Origin: Microbacterium schleiferi
GTDB lineage: Bacteria; Actinomycetota; Actinomycetes; Actinomycetales; Microbacteriaceae
Direction: 5' to 3'
NCBI RefSeq assembly: GCF_020781975.1
Contig: NZ_JAJGNI010000007.1
Location: forward strand, 162,887 to 226,886
DNA length: 64,000 nucleotides
Shown here: positions 55,859-63,926 of the stretch, piece after piece
Position numbering within the stretch: position 1 is the first letter of the stretch
Layout: each line of letters begins with the position of its first letter
Position numbers and translations under genes: made by a program
The notes under the pieces: model-generated
Seen by the model: only the letters and a program-made list of their open reading frames with translations
Database searches by the model: none
What the model was told of the DNA's origin: nothing

Positions 55859-56167
55859 GAGCCCAGGCGAGGAGGAACGCCCGCTCGTCGAGCCGCCGTC
55901 GACGCATCCAGCTCGTGACTTCTGCGTTGCACTTGCTCGCGTTGCAGCTGCCGCAGGCCGGAACCACGTTGTCGAGCGGCCGCCGCGCGAGATCGGAAGC
56001 ACGCAGTCCTTCTGGAGGGCGAGACCCGCGCGTCCGCAGTACGCGCACCGCCCCCACGCATCGCGGATGAGTATCCATTCGGCGTCGGTGAGGTCGCTTC
56101 CCGATGCTGCGACACGTCGGGCGCGGCGGCGCGCAACGCGGGCACGGCGGGTGCGTGGGGCAGCCAT
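55776..56167 (-). pseudogene. Frameshifted HNH endonuclease-like gene
   Basis: ATG at 56167 opens a frame reading LTDAEWILIRDAWGRCAYCGR and CVLPISRGGR; then at about 55974-55980 the reading is lost and a second frame continues with LDNVVPACGSCNASKCNAEV and LDERAFLLAW to a stop at 55776. Together these form a complete Cys4-type HNH domain (CxxC ... CxxC); a few bases (probably 1 or 7) between GGR and LDN are missing. Cytosolic, no signal. Nearest intact relatives are small HNH proteins of about 110 residues. Confidence 0.75.
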
Positions 56168-56288
56168 GGGATTGACCGTAGCGCCCTCCTCCCGCGGCAG
56201 CGTCACGAAACGCGCACGCCAATCACGCATCGTCGCGGCGCGTGCGTTCCACCGGCGTTGGCGAGACGGCCACCGGTCTTGCGCTGCG

Positions 56289-56741
56289 TCAGCCGGCGGC
56301 GCGGTGGACGAGATCACGCAGGGTCGCCTCGACCTCGTCGGTGACCTCGACGACGGCGAAGGCTGTGGCCCACATCGCGCCGTCATCGAGCAGGGCGTCC
56401 TCGTTGAAGCCGACGCTGCCGTAGCGGGTGTCGAACTTCGACGCGGGCTGATAGAACACGACGACCTTGCCGTCTCGCGCGTACGAGGGGAACCCGTACC
56501 AGGTCTTGGGGTCCAGGTGCGGTGCCTCTTCCCGCACGATCCGGTGAAGCAGCTCCGCGACCGCCTTGTCTGTGCCGTTCAGTGCGGCGATCGCATCCAC
56601 GCAGGCCCGCGCTTCCTTCTCCTTCTTCGCCGAGCCTGTGCCGCCGGCGGCCTGCTCGCGCAGCTCGGCGGCGCGCTGTTTCATCGCCTCGCGTTCTGCG
56701 TCGCTGAAGCCATCCGTTGAGGTGTCACGCTTGTCGGCCAT
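56289..56741 (-). CDS. DUF1801 (YdhG-like) domain protein
   Basis: 150-residue protein: charged Ala/Lys/Glu-rich helical N-terminus (about 10-50) and a DUF1801 domain (VDAIAALNGTDKAVAELLHRIV, WYGFPSYARDGKVVVFYQPA, RYGSVGFNEDALLDDG). Function unknown; fold shared with frataxin-like CyaY-replacement proteins in some annotations. agaaagg ribosome site before the ATG. Confidence 0.85.
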   Translation of the reverse strand: MADKRDTSTDGFSDAEREAMKQRAAELREQAAGGTGSAKKEKEARACVDAIAALNGTDKAVAELLHRIVREEAPHLDPKTWYGFPSYARDGKVVVFYQPASKFDTRYGSVGFNEDALLDDGAMWATAFAVVEVTDEVEATLRDLVHRAAG

Positions 56742-56994
56742 TCGTGGGGTCCTTTCTGGTGCCGCTGACATCGAAGGTACGGGCTGCTGCGGTCGGGCGC
56801 TTCTCGATTCCTACTCGACCCGCGTGGCTGCCCGGAGCGAGAGGGCCGCGGCGGGGAGCGGTCAGCGAAAACACAGAGGGATTCGTGACCGAATCTCGAC
56901 CTGAACCTCGCCCACGCCGGCCACCGGGCGCTGCTAACCTGCCGCGTGGGACGGACCCGACGACCGGACCCAGACACCTGACGGAGTGAATTCG

Positions 56995-58980
56995 ATGCGG
57001 AACCTTGTGCGCCAAGACCAGCCCCACCCGATCGAGTCCGACGACCGAACGAGCACCCGATCCCCGGGGCGGCGCATGATCGGCGCCGTCGCGCTCGTGA
57101 CGGCATCCGTGCTCGCGCTGGCAGGCTGCTGGGCACCTGCCGAGCCCGATGGTGAGGCATCCGCCGTGAGCGGTGCCGTCGTTCCCGTCGTCGACGGGGC
57201 AGCAGTATCCGGCTGGGAGGTCTCGGCATGGTCGGCTGGTGCGGAGGGCGAGCCGGCGTCGCAGATCGGGTCGACGTCATCCGATCGCGACGGTGAGTTC
57301 GTCGTCGATCTCGGTTCCGTCTCGCGGGGCGACGATCTGGTCTACCTGCTCGCGACCGCCCCCGGCGGTGACGACACGACGATGACCGCGACCTTCGCCG
57401 CCATCATCCCCGCGGATGCCACAGCTGTCGTCCTCAACGAACGCACGACCATTGCAGCCGGCTATGCGCTCGCGCAGTTCACCGCTCCGGACGGCGTCGA
57501 AGGTTCTGCGCCGGGCCTTCCCAATGCCGCCGCGATGTACACGAACCTCGTGGACGCGTCCACCGGTGATTACGGGGCGGTGCTGACCTCTGCGCCCAAC
57601 GGCACGCAGACCGAGGCGCTTCCGACGTTCACCTCGCTCACCAACATCCTCAGTGCGTGCGTCGTGGATGCTGACGCGTGCCGCGCCCTTGTCGACGCCG
57701 CGAGCGCTCGGTCGGATCAGCGGTCCGTCGATACGTTCCGTGCTTTCGCTCAGATCGCGCGCGACCCCAGCGCTGCCGCATCCGCACTGTACGACCTGTC
57801 GCTGACTGTGGCGGGAGACCGCCCGGGTCTGATGGCGGCCCCTGCCGCCTGGACCCTCGCGCTTCGCTTCGACGGCGACGGGCAGACCCTCGACGGTCCG
57901 GGTAACTTCGCCATCGACCCCGACGGAAACATCTGGGTCAACAACAACTACAAGTACGGTGCCGACCCGCAGGACCCCACGTGCGGCAGTGACCTGCTGT
58001 TGAAGTTCGCGCCCGGCGGCGAGATGGTCGGCAAGTACACGGGAGGCGGGCTGAGTGGTTCGGGCTTCGGCATCGCCTTCGATCCGTCGGGTCAGCTGTG
58101 GGTGAGCAACTTCGGTTTCGCCGGCGAAGGATGCACCGAGCAGCCGCCGCACAACAGTGTGTCGCTCTTCTCGATCGAGGGCGAGCCGCTCTCACCGCCG
58201 GTGACCGGGTTCACCGCCGGTGAGCTGGCGTGGCCGCAAGGCATGGACGTCACTGCCGCGGGAGACGTGTGGAACGCGAATTGCCAGACCGGCACGGTCA
58301 CCGTGTATCCCGGGGGCGATCCCGAGCAGGCGATGACCCTGGATGTCGGTCTCGACCAGGCGTTCGGTGTTGTCGACACCGGGCAGCACGTCGTCGTGAG
58401 CGGCATCGCGAGCAGCTCGGTGGCGGTCTTCAACTACGACGGCACGCTCGTGGGTGACGCGCCGCTTGCAGGGGATGAGTTCGTGTTGCCGATGGGTGTT
58501 GCCTCCGACCCGGAGGGCAACGTATGGGTCGCCAACTCCGGCTCCACGACCCTCCCGTGCCCGACGCGGCCGATCTCGTCGGGGCCGACCGGTTCGATCG
58601 CGCTCATCGACGCCGACGGGCAGACGGTGTCGGGCCCCTTCAGCGGTGGCGGGATCACCCGGCCGTGGGGCATCACGACCGATGGCAACGGGAACGTCTG
58701 GGTCGCGAATTTCTCCGACCAGCGCGTGTCGGCGTTCTGCGGGACCTCGCCCGACACTTGCCCCGGCAGCCTGTCGACGGGTGACCCGATCTCGCCGGAT
58801 GCCGGGTACGCGTTCGACGGCCTCGTCCGCAACACGGGACTGATCGTCGACCCGTCGGGCAACCTGTGGATCGCCAACAACTGGGAAGAGGTTCCGCTGC
58901 AGACGAACCCCGGCGGTCACCAGATCGTCGCCTTCGTCGGTCTCGCCGCCCCCGTCGAGGTCCCTCCCTTCTCCGGCTGA
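56995..58980 (+). CDS. Large beta-propeller (NHL/Vgb-like) lipoprotein
   Basis: 661-residue lipoprotein: basic N-terminus, helix, lipobox LAGC (Cys45), an early carboxypeptidase-regulatory-like beta domain (about 55-135), a helical part (about 135-280) and a six-blade NHL/virginiamycin-lyase-like propeller (about 285-660) with repeated DPDGNIWVNN, DPSGQLWVSN, DPEGNVWVAN, DGNGNVWVAN and DPSGNLWIAN units. Likely a surface binding protein. ggag ribosome site favours ATG 56995 over GTG 56986. Its stop codon lies in the first unit of a 20-bp tandem array. The 253-base gap before it shows only a likely -10 (TAACCT about 56935). Confidence 0.8.
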   Translation: MRNLVRQDQPHPIESDDRTSTRSPGRRMIGAVALVTASVLALAGCWAPAEPDGEASAVSGAVVPVVDGAAVSGWEVSAWSAGAEGEPASQIGSTSSDRDGEFVVDLGSVSRGDDLVYLLATAPGGDDTTMTATFAAIIPADATAVVLNERTTIAAGYALAQFTAPDGVEGSAPGLPNAAAMYTNLVDASTGDYGAVLTSAPNGTQTEALPTFTSLTNILSACVVDADACRALVDAASARSDQRSVDTFRAFAQIARDPSAAASALYDLSLTVAGDRPGLMAAPAAWTLALRFDGDGQTLDGPGNFAIDPDGNIWVNNNYKYGADPQDPTCGSDLLLKFAPGGEMVGKYTGGGLSGSGFGIAFDPSGQLWVSNFGFAGEGCTEQPPHNSVSLFSIEGEPLSPPVTGFTAGELAWPQGMDVTAAGDVWNANCQTGTVTVYPGGDPEQAMTLDVGLDQAFGVVDTGQHVVVSGIASSSVAVFNYDGTLVGDAPLAGDEFVLPMGVASDPEGNVWVANSGSTTLPCPTRPISSGPTGSIALIDADGQTVSGPFSGGGITRPWGITTDGNGNVWVANFSDQRVSAFCGTSPDTCPGSLSTGDPISPDAGYAFDGLVRNTGLIVDPSGNLWIANNWEEVPLQTNPGGHQIVAFVGLAAPVEVPPFSG

Positions 58981-59090
58981 GTTGTCCTTCCTCCGGCTGA
59001 GTTGTCCCTCTTCCAGCCGAGTTGTCCCTCCTTCAGCTGAGTTGTCCCTCTTCCAGCCGAGTTGTCCCTCCTTCAGCCGAGTTGTCCCTG
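58961..59090. repeat. 20-bp tandem array, about six and a half units
   Basis: Period exactly 20 bases from 58961: a degenerate first unit (end of the lipoprotein gene), five good units beginning GTTGTCC at 58981, 59001, 59021, 59041 and 59061, and a half unit to 59090. Units alternate CCTCTTCCAGCC and CCTCCTTCAGCY in a higher-order pattern. Consensus GTTGTCCCTCYTYCAGCYGA. No spacers, so not CRISPR. Confidence 0.95.
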
Positions 59091-59107
59091 AGCGGTGCAT
59101 GGGGGAC

Positions 59108-59185
59108 GAACCCACAGCATCCGTACCGAGCCCACAGCTTTCTGCCGAAGGATCGTGTGGGTTCCCGAGTTAGGTGTGGGTTCGG
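59108..59185. repeat. GAACCCACA palindromic element, copy 1
   Basis: Forward nonamers GARCCCACA at 59108 and 59128 are followed by inverted TGTGGGTTC at 59156 and 59175, giving nested imperfect hairpins. Shares GCATCCGTRCCGA between the forward nonamers with copy 2. No coding sequence seen. Confidence 0.8.
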
Positions 59186-59402
59186 CGGTGGTCCGGGGCG
59201 ACCAGGGGCATCCAGCAGGCATGAAGGGATGAGGCGGATGCTTGCGCGGGGCATCCCGCGGATGTTACGTTTCTCGACCCACAACGACGTGCCCAGGGGT
59301 AACCGTCAGGTCCCCGAATCGACGGCACGCCCCCGAAACCGCTGTATCTCGGTAGGTCGGGGGTCGTTGCCCTGCCCGCCCCCGCAGCCCCCTCTGACGC
59401 GC

Positions 59403-59545
59403 GAGCCCACCCTTGGGCGCGAGCCCACAGCATCCGTGCCGAACCCACACGTTCTGACCACCGAAACGTGTGGGTTCGCGCGGGAAGGTGTGGGTTCGGC
59501 AGGATGGGCTCGCGCGATCGGGCCCAAGAAGGTGTGGGTTCGTCG
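59403..59545. repeat. GAACCCACA palindromic element, copy 2 (extended)
   Basis: GAGCCCAC at 59403, nonamers at 59421 and 59441, inverted TGTGGGTTC at 59469, 59489 and 59533. The inner arms CGAACCCACACGTT (59440-59453) and AACGTGTGGGTTCG (59465-59478) form a perfect 14-bp stem with an 11-base loop. Ends 25 bases before the exporter start. The 59186-59402 stretch between copies holds no gene, only one further CGACCCACA (59276). Confidence 0.8.
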
Positions 59546-59570
59546 AGGGGGTCTGTGCCAGGCTCGGATC

Positions 59571-61247
59571 GTGAGCACCAGCACGGACCTTCGCGTGACA
59601 CCACCCACCCGCCGTGAATGGCTGGCCCTCGCGGTGCTGTCCACGGGGCTCGGGATGATCGTCCTCGACGGCACGATCGTCGGCGTCGCCCTCCCGGTGA
59701 TCATCGCCGACATCGGGCTCGACCTCACCGACGCGCAGTGGGTCAACAGCCTCTACGCGGTGCTGCTGGCAGCTCTCCTGCTCTCGACGGGCAAGCTTGC
59801 CGACCGATGGGGACGCAAGCTCCTGTTCCAGGTGGGTCTTGTCGTCTTCGTCGGCGGCAGCATCCTGGCAGCGATGGCGGATGCCGCAGGGCCGCTCATC
59901 GCGGCGCGCGCCGTGCAGGCGATCGGTGCCGCTCTGATCATGCCTTCGACGCTCTCGACCGTGAATGCGGTGTTCCGCGGCAAGTACCGGGGCGCGGCGT
60001 TCGGGGTGTGGGGTGCGGTGATCTCGGGAGCCGCTGCCATCGGTCCGTTGGCCGGTGGCGCCCTCACCCAGTGGGCCTCGTGGCACTGGATCTTCCTGGT
60101 GAACATTCCGCTCGGAGCTGCGGTCTTCATCGCGGGCCTGCTCACGGTGCCCGAGACGAAGGGCGCGAAGGGGCGGCCCGGAGCGGATGTCGACGGCGCG
60201 CTGCTGAGCGCGATCGGCTTCGGCGCACTCGTGTTCGCCGTCATCGAGGGGCCGCAGTTGGGCTGGTGGGCACCGACAGGCGAGTTCTCGGTCTTCGGAT
60301 GGCAGTGGCCGGCGGATGCCCCGGTGTCGGTGGTCCCGATCGCCTTCGCGGTCGCTGTCGTGGCGCTCGTGCTGTTCGTGGTGTGGGAGCGTCACCGCGA
60401 GAAGGTGCGCCGTTCCGCGATCCTCGATCTGAATCTCTTTCGCCTCCCGACCTTCACCTGGGGAAACGTCACGGCAGCCATGGTGGCAGTGGGGGAGTTC
60501 GCGATCATCTTCGTGCTGCCCCTGTATCTCGTGAATGCGCTCGGCCTGGATGTCATGGGCGCGGGGCTGGTCCTGGCCGCGATGGCGCTCGGCGCGTTCT
60601 TCTCGGGCGCATCGGCGAGGCACTTGGCGGCGCGCTTCGGCTCGCCCGGAACCGTGCTGATCGGACTCGGGCTCGAGGTGGTCGGTGTCGCCGTCCTCGC
60701 TCTGCTCATCACCGGCTCCAGCTCGGGGTGGATCGTCGCGATCCCGTTGGTCGTCTACGGTCTGGGGCTCGGGCTTGCGTCCGCGCAGTTGACCGGGACG
60801 GTGCTGCAGGACGTGCCCGTCGATGTCTCGGGTCAGGGGTCGGCAACCCAGAGCACGGTTCGGCAGGTCGGGTCGGCCCTCGGTACGGCCTTTGCGGGTG
60901 CGGCGCTGGCGGTCGCCCTCGCGCTCACGCTGCCGGCCGCGCTGACTGATGCCGGCATCACGGGGTCGAGTGCGACCCAGCTCGCCGACACGACCCGGCA
61001 GTCCGCGGGAACGACGATCAGTCAGTTGCGTGCCGAGGGGGCGAGCAGTCCGCTCGGTGACCAGACTGCGGCGGCGGTGACGGCGCTTTCGAACGGCTTC
61101 GCGGATGCCACACGTTGGTCACTTCTCGTGGCGACGGTGTTCCTGCTGCTCGGATTCGTGGGTGCTCTCGTCGTTCGCCGTGCTGCGGCACGGTCGACGG
61201 GTGCGGCGGTCTCGGCATCCGATGCCCGCACGGGAGGGCAAGGATGA
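59571..61247 (+). CDS. DHA2-family MFS multidrug exporter
   Basis: 558-residue, 14-helix proton-driven exporter of the EmrB/QacA type. Motif A GKLADRWGRKLL (about 68-79), motif C-like GAVISGAAAIGPLAGGAL, and the DHA2 second half. GTG start at MSTSTDLRV chosen: the open frame upstream runs through repeats and is not protein-like. Overlaps the GyrI-like gene by four bases. The repeats directly upstream may carry its control region. Confidence 0.92.
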   Translation: MSTSTDLRVTPPTRREWLALAVLSTGLGMIVLDGTIVGVALPVIIADIGLDLTDAQWVNSLYAVLLAALLLSTGKLADRWGRKLLFQVGLVVFVGGSILAAMADAAGPLIAARAVQAIGAALIMPSTLSTVNAVFRGKYRGAAFGVWGAVISGAAAIGPLAGGALTQWASWHWIFLVNIPLGAAVFIAGLLTVPETKGAKGRPGADVDGALLSAIGFGALVFAVIEGPQLGWWAPTGEFSVFGWQWPADAPVSVVPIAFAVAVVALVLFVVWERHREKVRRSAILDLNLFRLPTFTWGNVTAAMVAVGEFAIIFVLPLYLVNALGLDVMGAGLVLAAMALGAFFSGASARHLAARFGSPGTVLIGLGLEVVGVAVLALLITGSSSGWIVAIPLVVYGLGLGLASAQLTGTVLQDVPVDVSGQGSATQSTVRQVGSALGTAFAGAALAVALALTLPAALTDAGITGSSATQLADTTRQSAGTTISQLRAEGASSPLGDQTAAAVTALSNGFADATRWSLLVATVFLLLGFVGALVVRRAAARSTGAAVSASDARTGGQG

Positions 61248-61861
61248 AGTACGACCTCAAGAAGGACCGGAAGGATCTGTACGCGCCCGGGTCCCACGAT
61301 TTCGTGCGCGTGACGGTGCCGCCCCTGACCTATCTGGCCATCGACGGTCACGGCGACCCCAACACGGCAGCCGAGTACACGGATGCAGTGAGTGCCCTCT
61401 ATGCGTCGGGGTATGCCATCAAGTTCGCCTTCCGGGCCCGCTCGGGTGACGACTTCGTCGTCGGTCCGCTCGAGGGGTTGTGGTCCAGCGACGACCCGTC
61501 GAGCTTCGCCGAGCGCCGCAAGGATGCGTGGGACTGGACGATGCTGATCCCGTTGCCGCCGGCAGTGACGGATGCCGACATCCGTGTCGGACTCGACACC
61601 GCAGTCCGCAAGAAGCCCGAGCTGCCGATCGACAGGGTCGCTGCGCGCACGATCGAGGAGGGGCTGTCGCTCCAGATCCTGCACGTGGGTTCGTATGATG
61701 CGGAGACGCTGACGCTACGGCGCCTGCACGCGGAGCTGATGCCGGCGCAGAACCTCACGTTCAACGGGCCGCACCACGAGGTCTATCTCAGTGATCCGCG
61801 ACGGGTCGCCCCCGAGAAGTTGAAGACGATCCTGCGTCAGCCGGTGCGCGCGATCGACTGA
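61244..61861 (+). CDS. GyrI-like small-molecule binding domain protein
   Basis: 205-residue GyrI-like (SHS2) domain protein without a DNA-binding part: KDLYAPGSHDFVRVTVPPLTYLAIDGHGDPN, DWTMLIPLP and HHEVYLSDPRRVAPEKLKTILRQPV. Such proteins bind or hydrolyse hydrophobic xenobiotics. ATGA overlap with the exporter gene, aagga ribosome site within it, so the pair form a drug-handling operon. Confidence 0.88.
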   Translation: MKYDLKKDRKDLYAPGSHDFVRVTVPPLTYLAIDGHGDPNTAAEYTDAVSALYASGYAIKFAFRARSGDDFVVGPLEGLWSSDDPSSFAERRKDAWDWTMLIPLPPAVTDADIRVGLDTAVRKKPELPIDRVAARTIEEGLSLQILHVGSYDAETLTLRRLHAELMPAQNLTFNGPHHEVYLSDPRRVAPEKLKTILRQPVRAID

Positions 61862-61898
61862 CGGAGGTCCGGCAGGAATACTGCCGGACCCGTGGCGA

Positions 61899-62392
61899 TC
61901 ACGCGACCGGCGCCGACTCGGCCATCGCTGCGCGCTCGATGCGTGGGCGGAATCCGACGAACAGCAGATAGCCCGCGAACCACAGCTCGAACATGAAGAT
62001 GGGCGCCGCGGCAAGCCCGACGAGAACGTTCGACTGGTCGATGCCCCCGAACAGCTGCGCAACGTCCGAGAGTAGGACCAGGGTCGCGCCCACTGCACCG
62101 AGGAGCGGGATCCCGCGCACCACGGCGCGTGAACGCCACAGGAGCCACGACAACACGAGGGTGTTGACTCCGATCACCAGACCCTGTCCGACAAGGACGA
62201 TGCAGCGTGCATTCCGGCCAGGGATGCCACGAAGGCGCCGTCGGGGCTCGTCGTGATCGGCAGGTTGCTGCCGGGGATCGCTCCCGAAAGCAGGAAGACG
62301 AGCGCGAGCATCGGCAGGATGCCTGCGCCGATGATCGCGGCCTCGAGTGTGCGTAGGCCGGCGAAGGTGTAGGCGGCTGCCGGGCCGATCAT
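61899..62392 (-). pseudogene. DUF4386 membrane protein remnant, 5' truncated and frameshifted
   Basis: Reads as the C-terminal two thirds of a DUF4386 protein (about 230 residues normally): AAAYTFAGLRTLEAAIIGAG in one frame to FVASLAGMH, then one missing base at about 62203 moves the rest (VLVGQGLVIGVNTLVLSWLL ... ELWFAGYLLFVGFRPR) to another frame, stop at 61899. The N-terminal 80 or so residues are absent upstream of 62392; instead there is sequence of the divergent TetR remnant. Non-functional. Confidence 0.7.
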
Positions 62393-62395
62393 GCG

Positions 62396-62680
62396 ATGCA
62401 CACGCTGAGCACCCGGATGTGGGGATTCACCCACGATGTTCTTCCGACCCCGTCGACATCGGAGGCCGCGTCCGACGGCGTGTCGGTCGCTGCATCGGAG
62501 GAAGCCGCGCTGGCATCGCTTTCGGCATCCTTTCCCCATATCGTGCGGATGGCGCTGACGGCCCCGGGCGCCGCGGGCGGCTGCGACGCGGATGCGGAGT
62601 TCCGTTTCGCTCTCGACATCCTTCTCGAGGCGTTCGAGCAGCGCCGGCTTTCGGGATGGAGCTCGACAGAGGGGCGCTGA
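62396..62680 (+). pseudogene. C-terminal fragment of a TetR-type regulator
   Basis: The frame from about 62460 to 62680 reads like the TetR_C ligand domain end (ASFPHIVRMAL, CDADAEFRFALDILLEAFE). The DNA-binding N-terminus of about 130 residues is not present in any frame upstream; the DUF4386 remnant begins immediately instead. Most likely the leftover of a repressor that once lay divergent from the DUF4386 gene. Confidence 0.5.
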
Positions 62681-62705
62681 CCGCGCCGGTCAGTGATCGA
62701 GTCGG

Positions 62706-63133
62706 TCACTGACGCTCGCCACCGCGCCAGGATCCGACCGGCCGCGCCCGGTGCGCGGTCAGGATCGAGAGACCGAGCGTGGCAGTGGCTGCCGCCATCG
62801 CGGCAGTCCCGACGCCGGCTGCCGCCGCGAAGGCTGCGTCGGCGTCTGCGCGCGCCGCGTCAGAGGGGATGCGGACGACCGCAGCTCGTGCAAAGGCGAG
62901 ATCCATGTCGGCCTCGAGGTCGGCGAGGGTCGCTTCGGCAGCAGCGAGGTTCGCCTCCGCACTCCAGTTGTTGCAGAGCGGTGACCACGGGTTCACGCGC
63001 AGGCAGTCCGCGTGACCGGTGGCGAACTCGCGCGGTCGCTCTGTCTCATCCTGCGCGTCGACGACGACATCCGCTCCCGACGCGGTAAATGTACCAGCCT
63101 CAGCCAGGTCGAGGGTCGCCCGTCGTAGCCTGG
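62706..63133 (-). pseudogene. Unrecognised ORF remnant lacking a start codon
   Basis: A frame of about 140 codons with protein-like composition (TASGADVVVDAQDETERP, CLRVNPWSPLCNNWS, a helix rich in Ala and Asp, then a probable membrane helix near the C-terminus) but no ATG/GTG/TTG in its first 40 codons; the only in-frame GTG would give about 96 residues from VNPWSP. Either a 5'-truncated membrane protein or a short gene starting at that GTG. It abuts the Nudix promoter. Confidence 0.4.
63126..63131 (+). promoter_or_regulatory. -10 box of leaderless Nudix transcript
   Basis: TAGCCT ends six bases before the ATG at 63138. Confidence 0.5.
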
Positions 63134-63137
63134 ACGG

Positions 63138-63926
63138 ATGACACGTGACTCCCGTGACGCGGCGGGGCCGGTGGGCGCCACGCCCGGGGCCCGGCTCGCT
63201 GCGGCTGCCTCCGCCGGGCATCAGGACGCACGCCGGCAGCTTCTTCAGCTCGTGTCGACCGACCCGATGGCCGCGCGCCGCGACAGCCTGGCTGCGCTGC
63301 TCGGGCTTCCCGATGACCCCGATGCGAGACCCGCTGCCGTCCTCATCCTGTTCGGGGTTCTGGATGACGCGCCGAGCGCTCACCGGGCGAGTGCTGCAGC
63401 CGTCTCGCGGGATCTCGACGTGCTGTTGTTGGCGCGGGCGACGACGCTGCGTTCGCACGCGGGCCAGGTCGCCTTTCCCGGGGGTCGTCTGGAGCCGGAT
63501 GATTCCGGTCCCGTCGCTGCTGCGCTACGCGAAGCCCAGGAAGAAACGGGACTGGACCCGGACGGAGTCGATGTTCTGGGCACCCTCGCCGAGGTGCCCT
63601 TGCCGTACTCCTCTCATCGCGTGACCCCTGTCTTGGGGTGGTGGCGCGAGCCGTCGCCGGTGCGCGCTGTCGATGTGGCCGAGTCGGCGGCGGTCTTCCG
63701 TGCGCCGGTCGCCGACCTGCTCGATCCCGCGAACCGCGGATGCACAGTCATCGATCGCGGCCCTCGCAGACACCGCGCCCCCGCGTTTCAGGTGCGCACC
63801 GAGACCGGCGAGCACCTGGTCTGGGGGTTCACCGCCATGCTGCTGGACGGCTTGTTCGACCGCCTGGGATGGACCGAGCCGTGGGATCGGATGCGCCGGC
63901 TCGCGATCCCGAATCTGTTGCCCTAG
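63138..63926 (+). CDS. Nudix hydrolase, CoA pyrophosphatase type
   Basis: 262-residue Nudix enzyme. The CoA-specific signature LLLARATTLRSHAGQVAFPGG precedes the Nudix box (G115-L139: GGRLEP...REAQEETGL), so it probably hydrolyses CoA or CoA derivatives to 4'-phosphopantetheine and 3',5'-ADP. Leaderless ATG. Complete. Confidence 0.92.
   Translation: MTRDSRDAAGPVGATPGARLAAAASAGHQDARRQLLQLVSTDPMAARRDSLAALLGLPDDPDARPAAVLILFGVLDDAPSAHRASAAAVSRDLDVLLLARATTLRSHAGQVAFPGGRLEPDDSGPVAAALREAQEETGLDPDGVDVLGTLAEVPLPYSSHRVTPVLGWWREPSPVRAVDVAESAAVFRAPVADLLDPANRGCTVIDRGPRRHRAPAFQVRTETGEHLVWGFTAMLLDGLFDRLGWTEPWDRMRRLAIPNLLP

Noticed and set aside
58961..59090. Possible CRISPR array
   Set aside because: Repeats are contiguous with no unique spacers and no cas genes nearby.
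59022..59570. N-terminal extension of the DHA2 exporter
   Set aside because: The in-frame upstream sequence is made of tandem and palindromic repeats; homology starts at the GTG at 59571.
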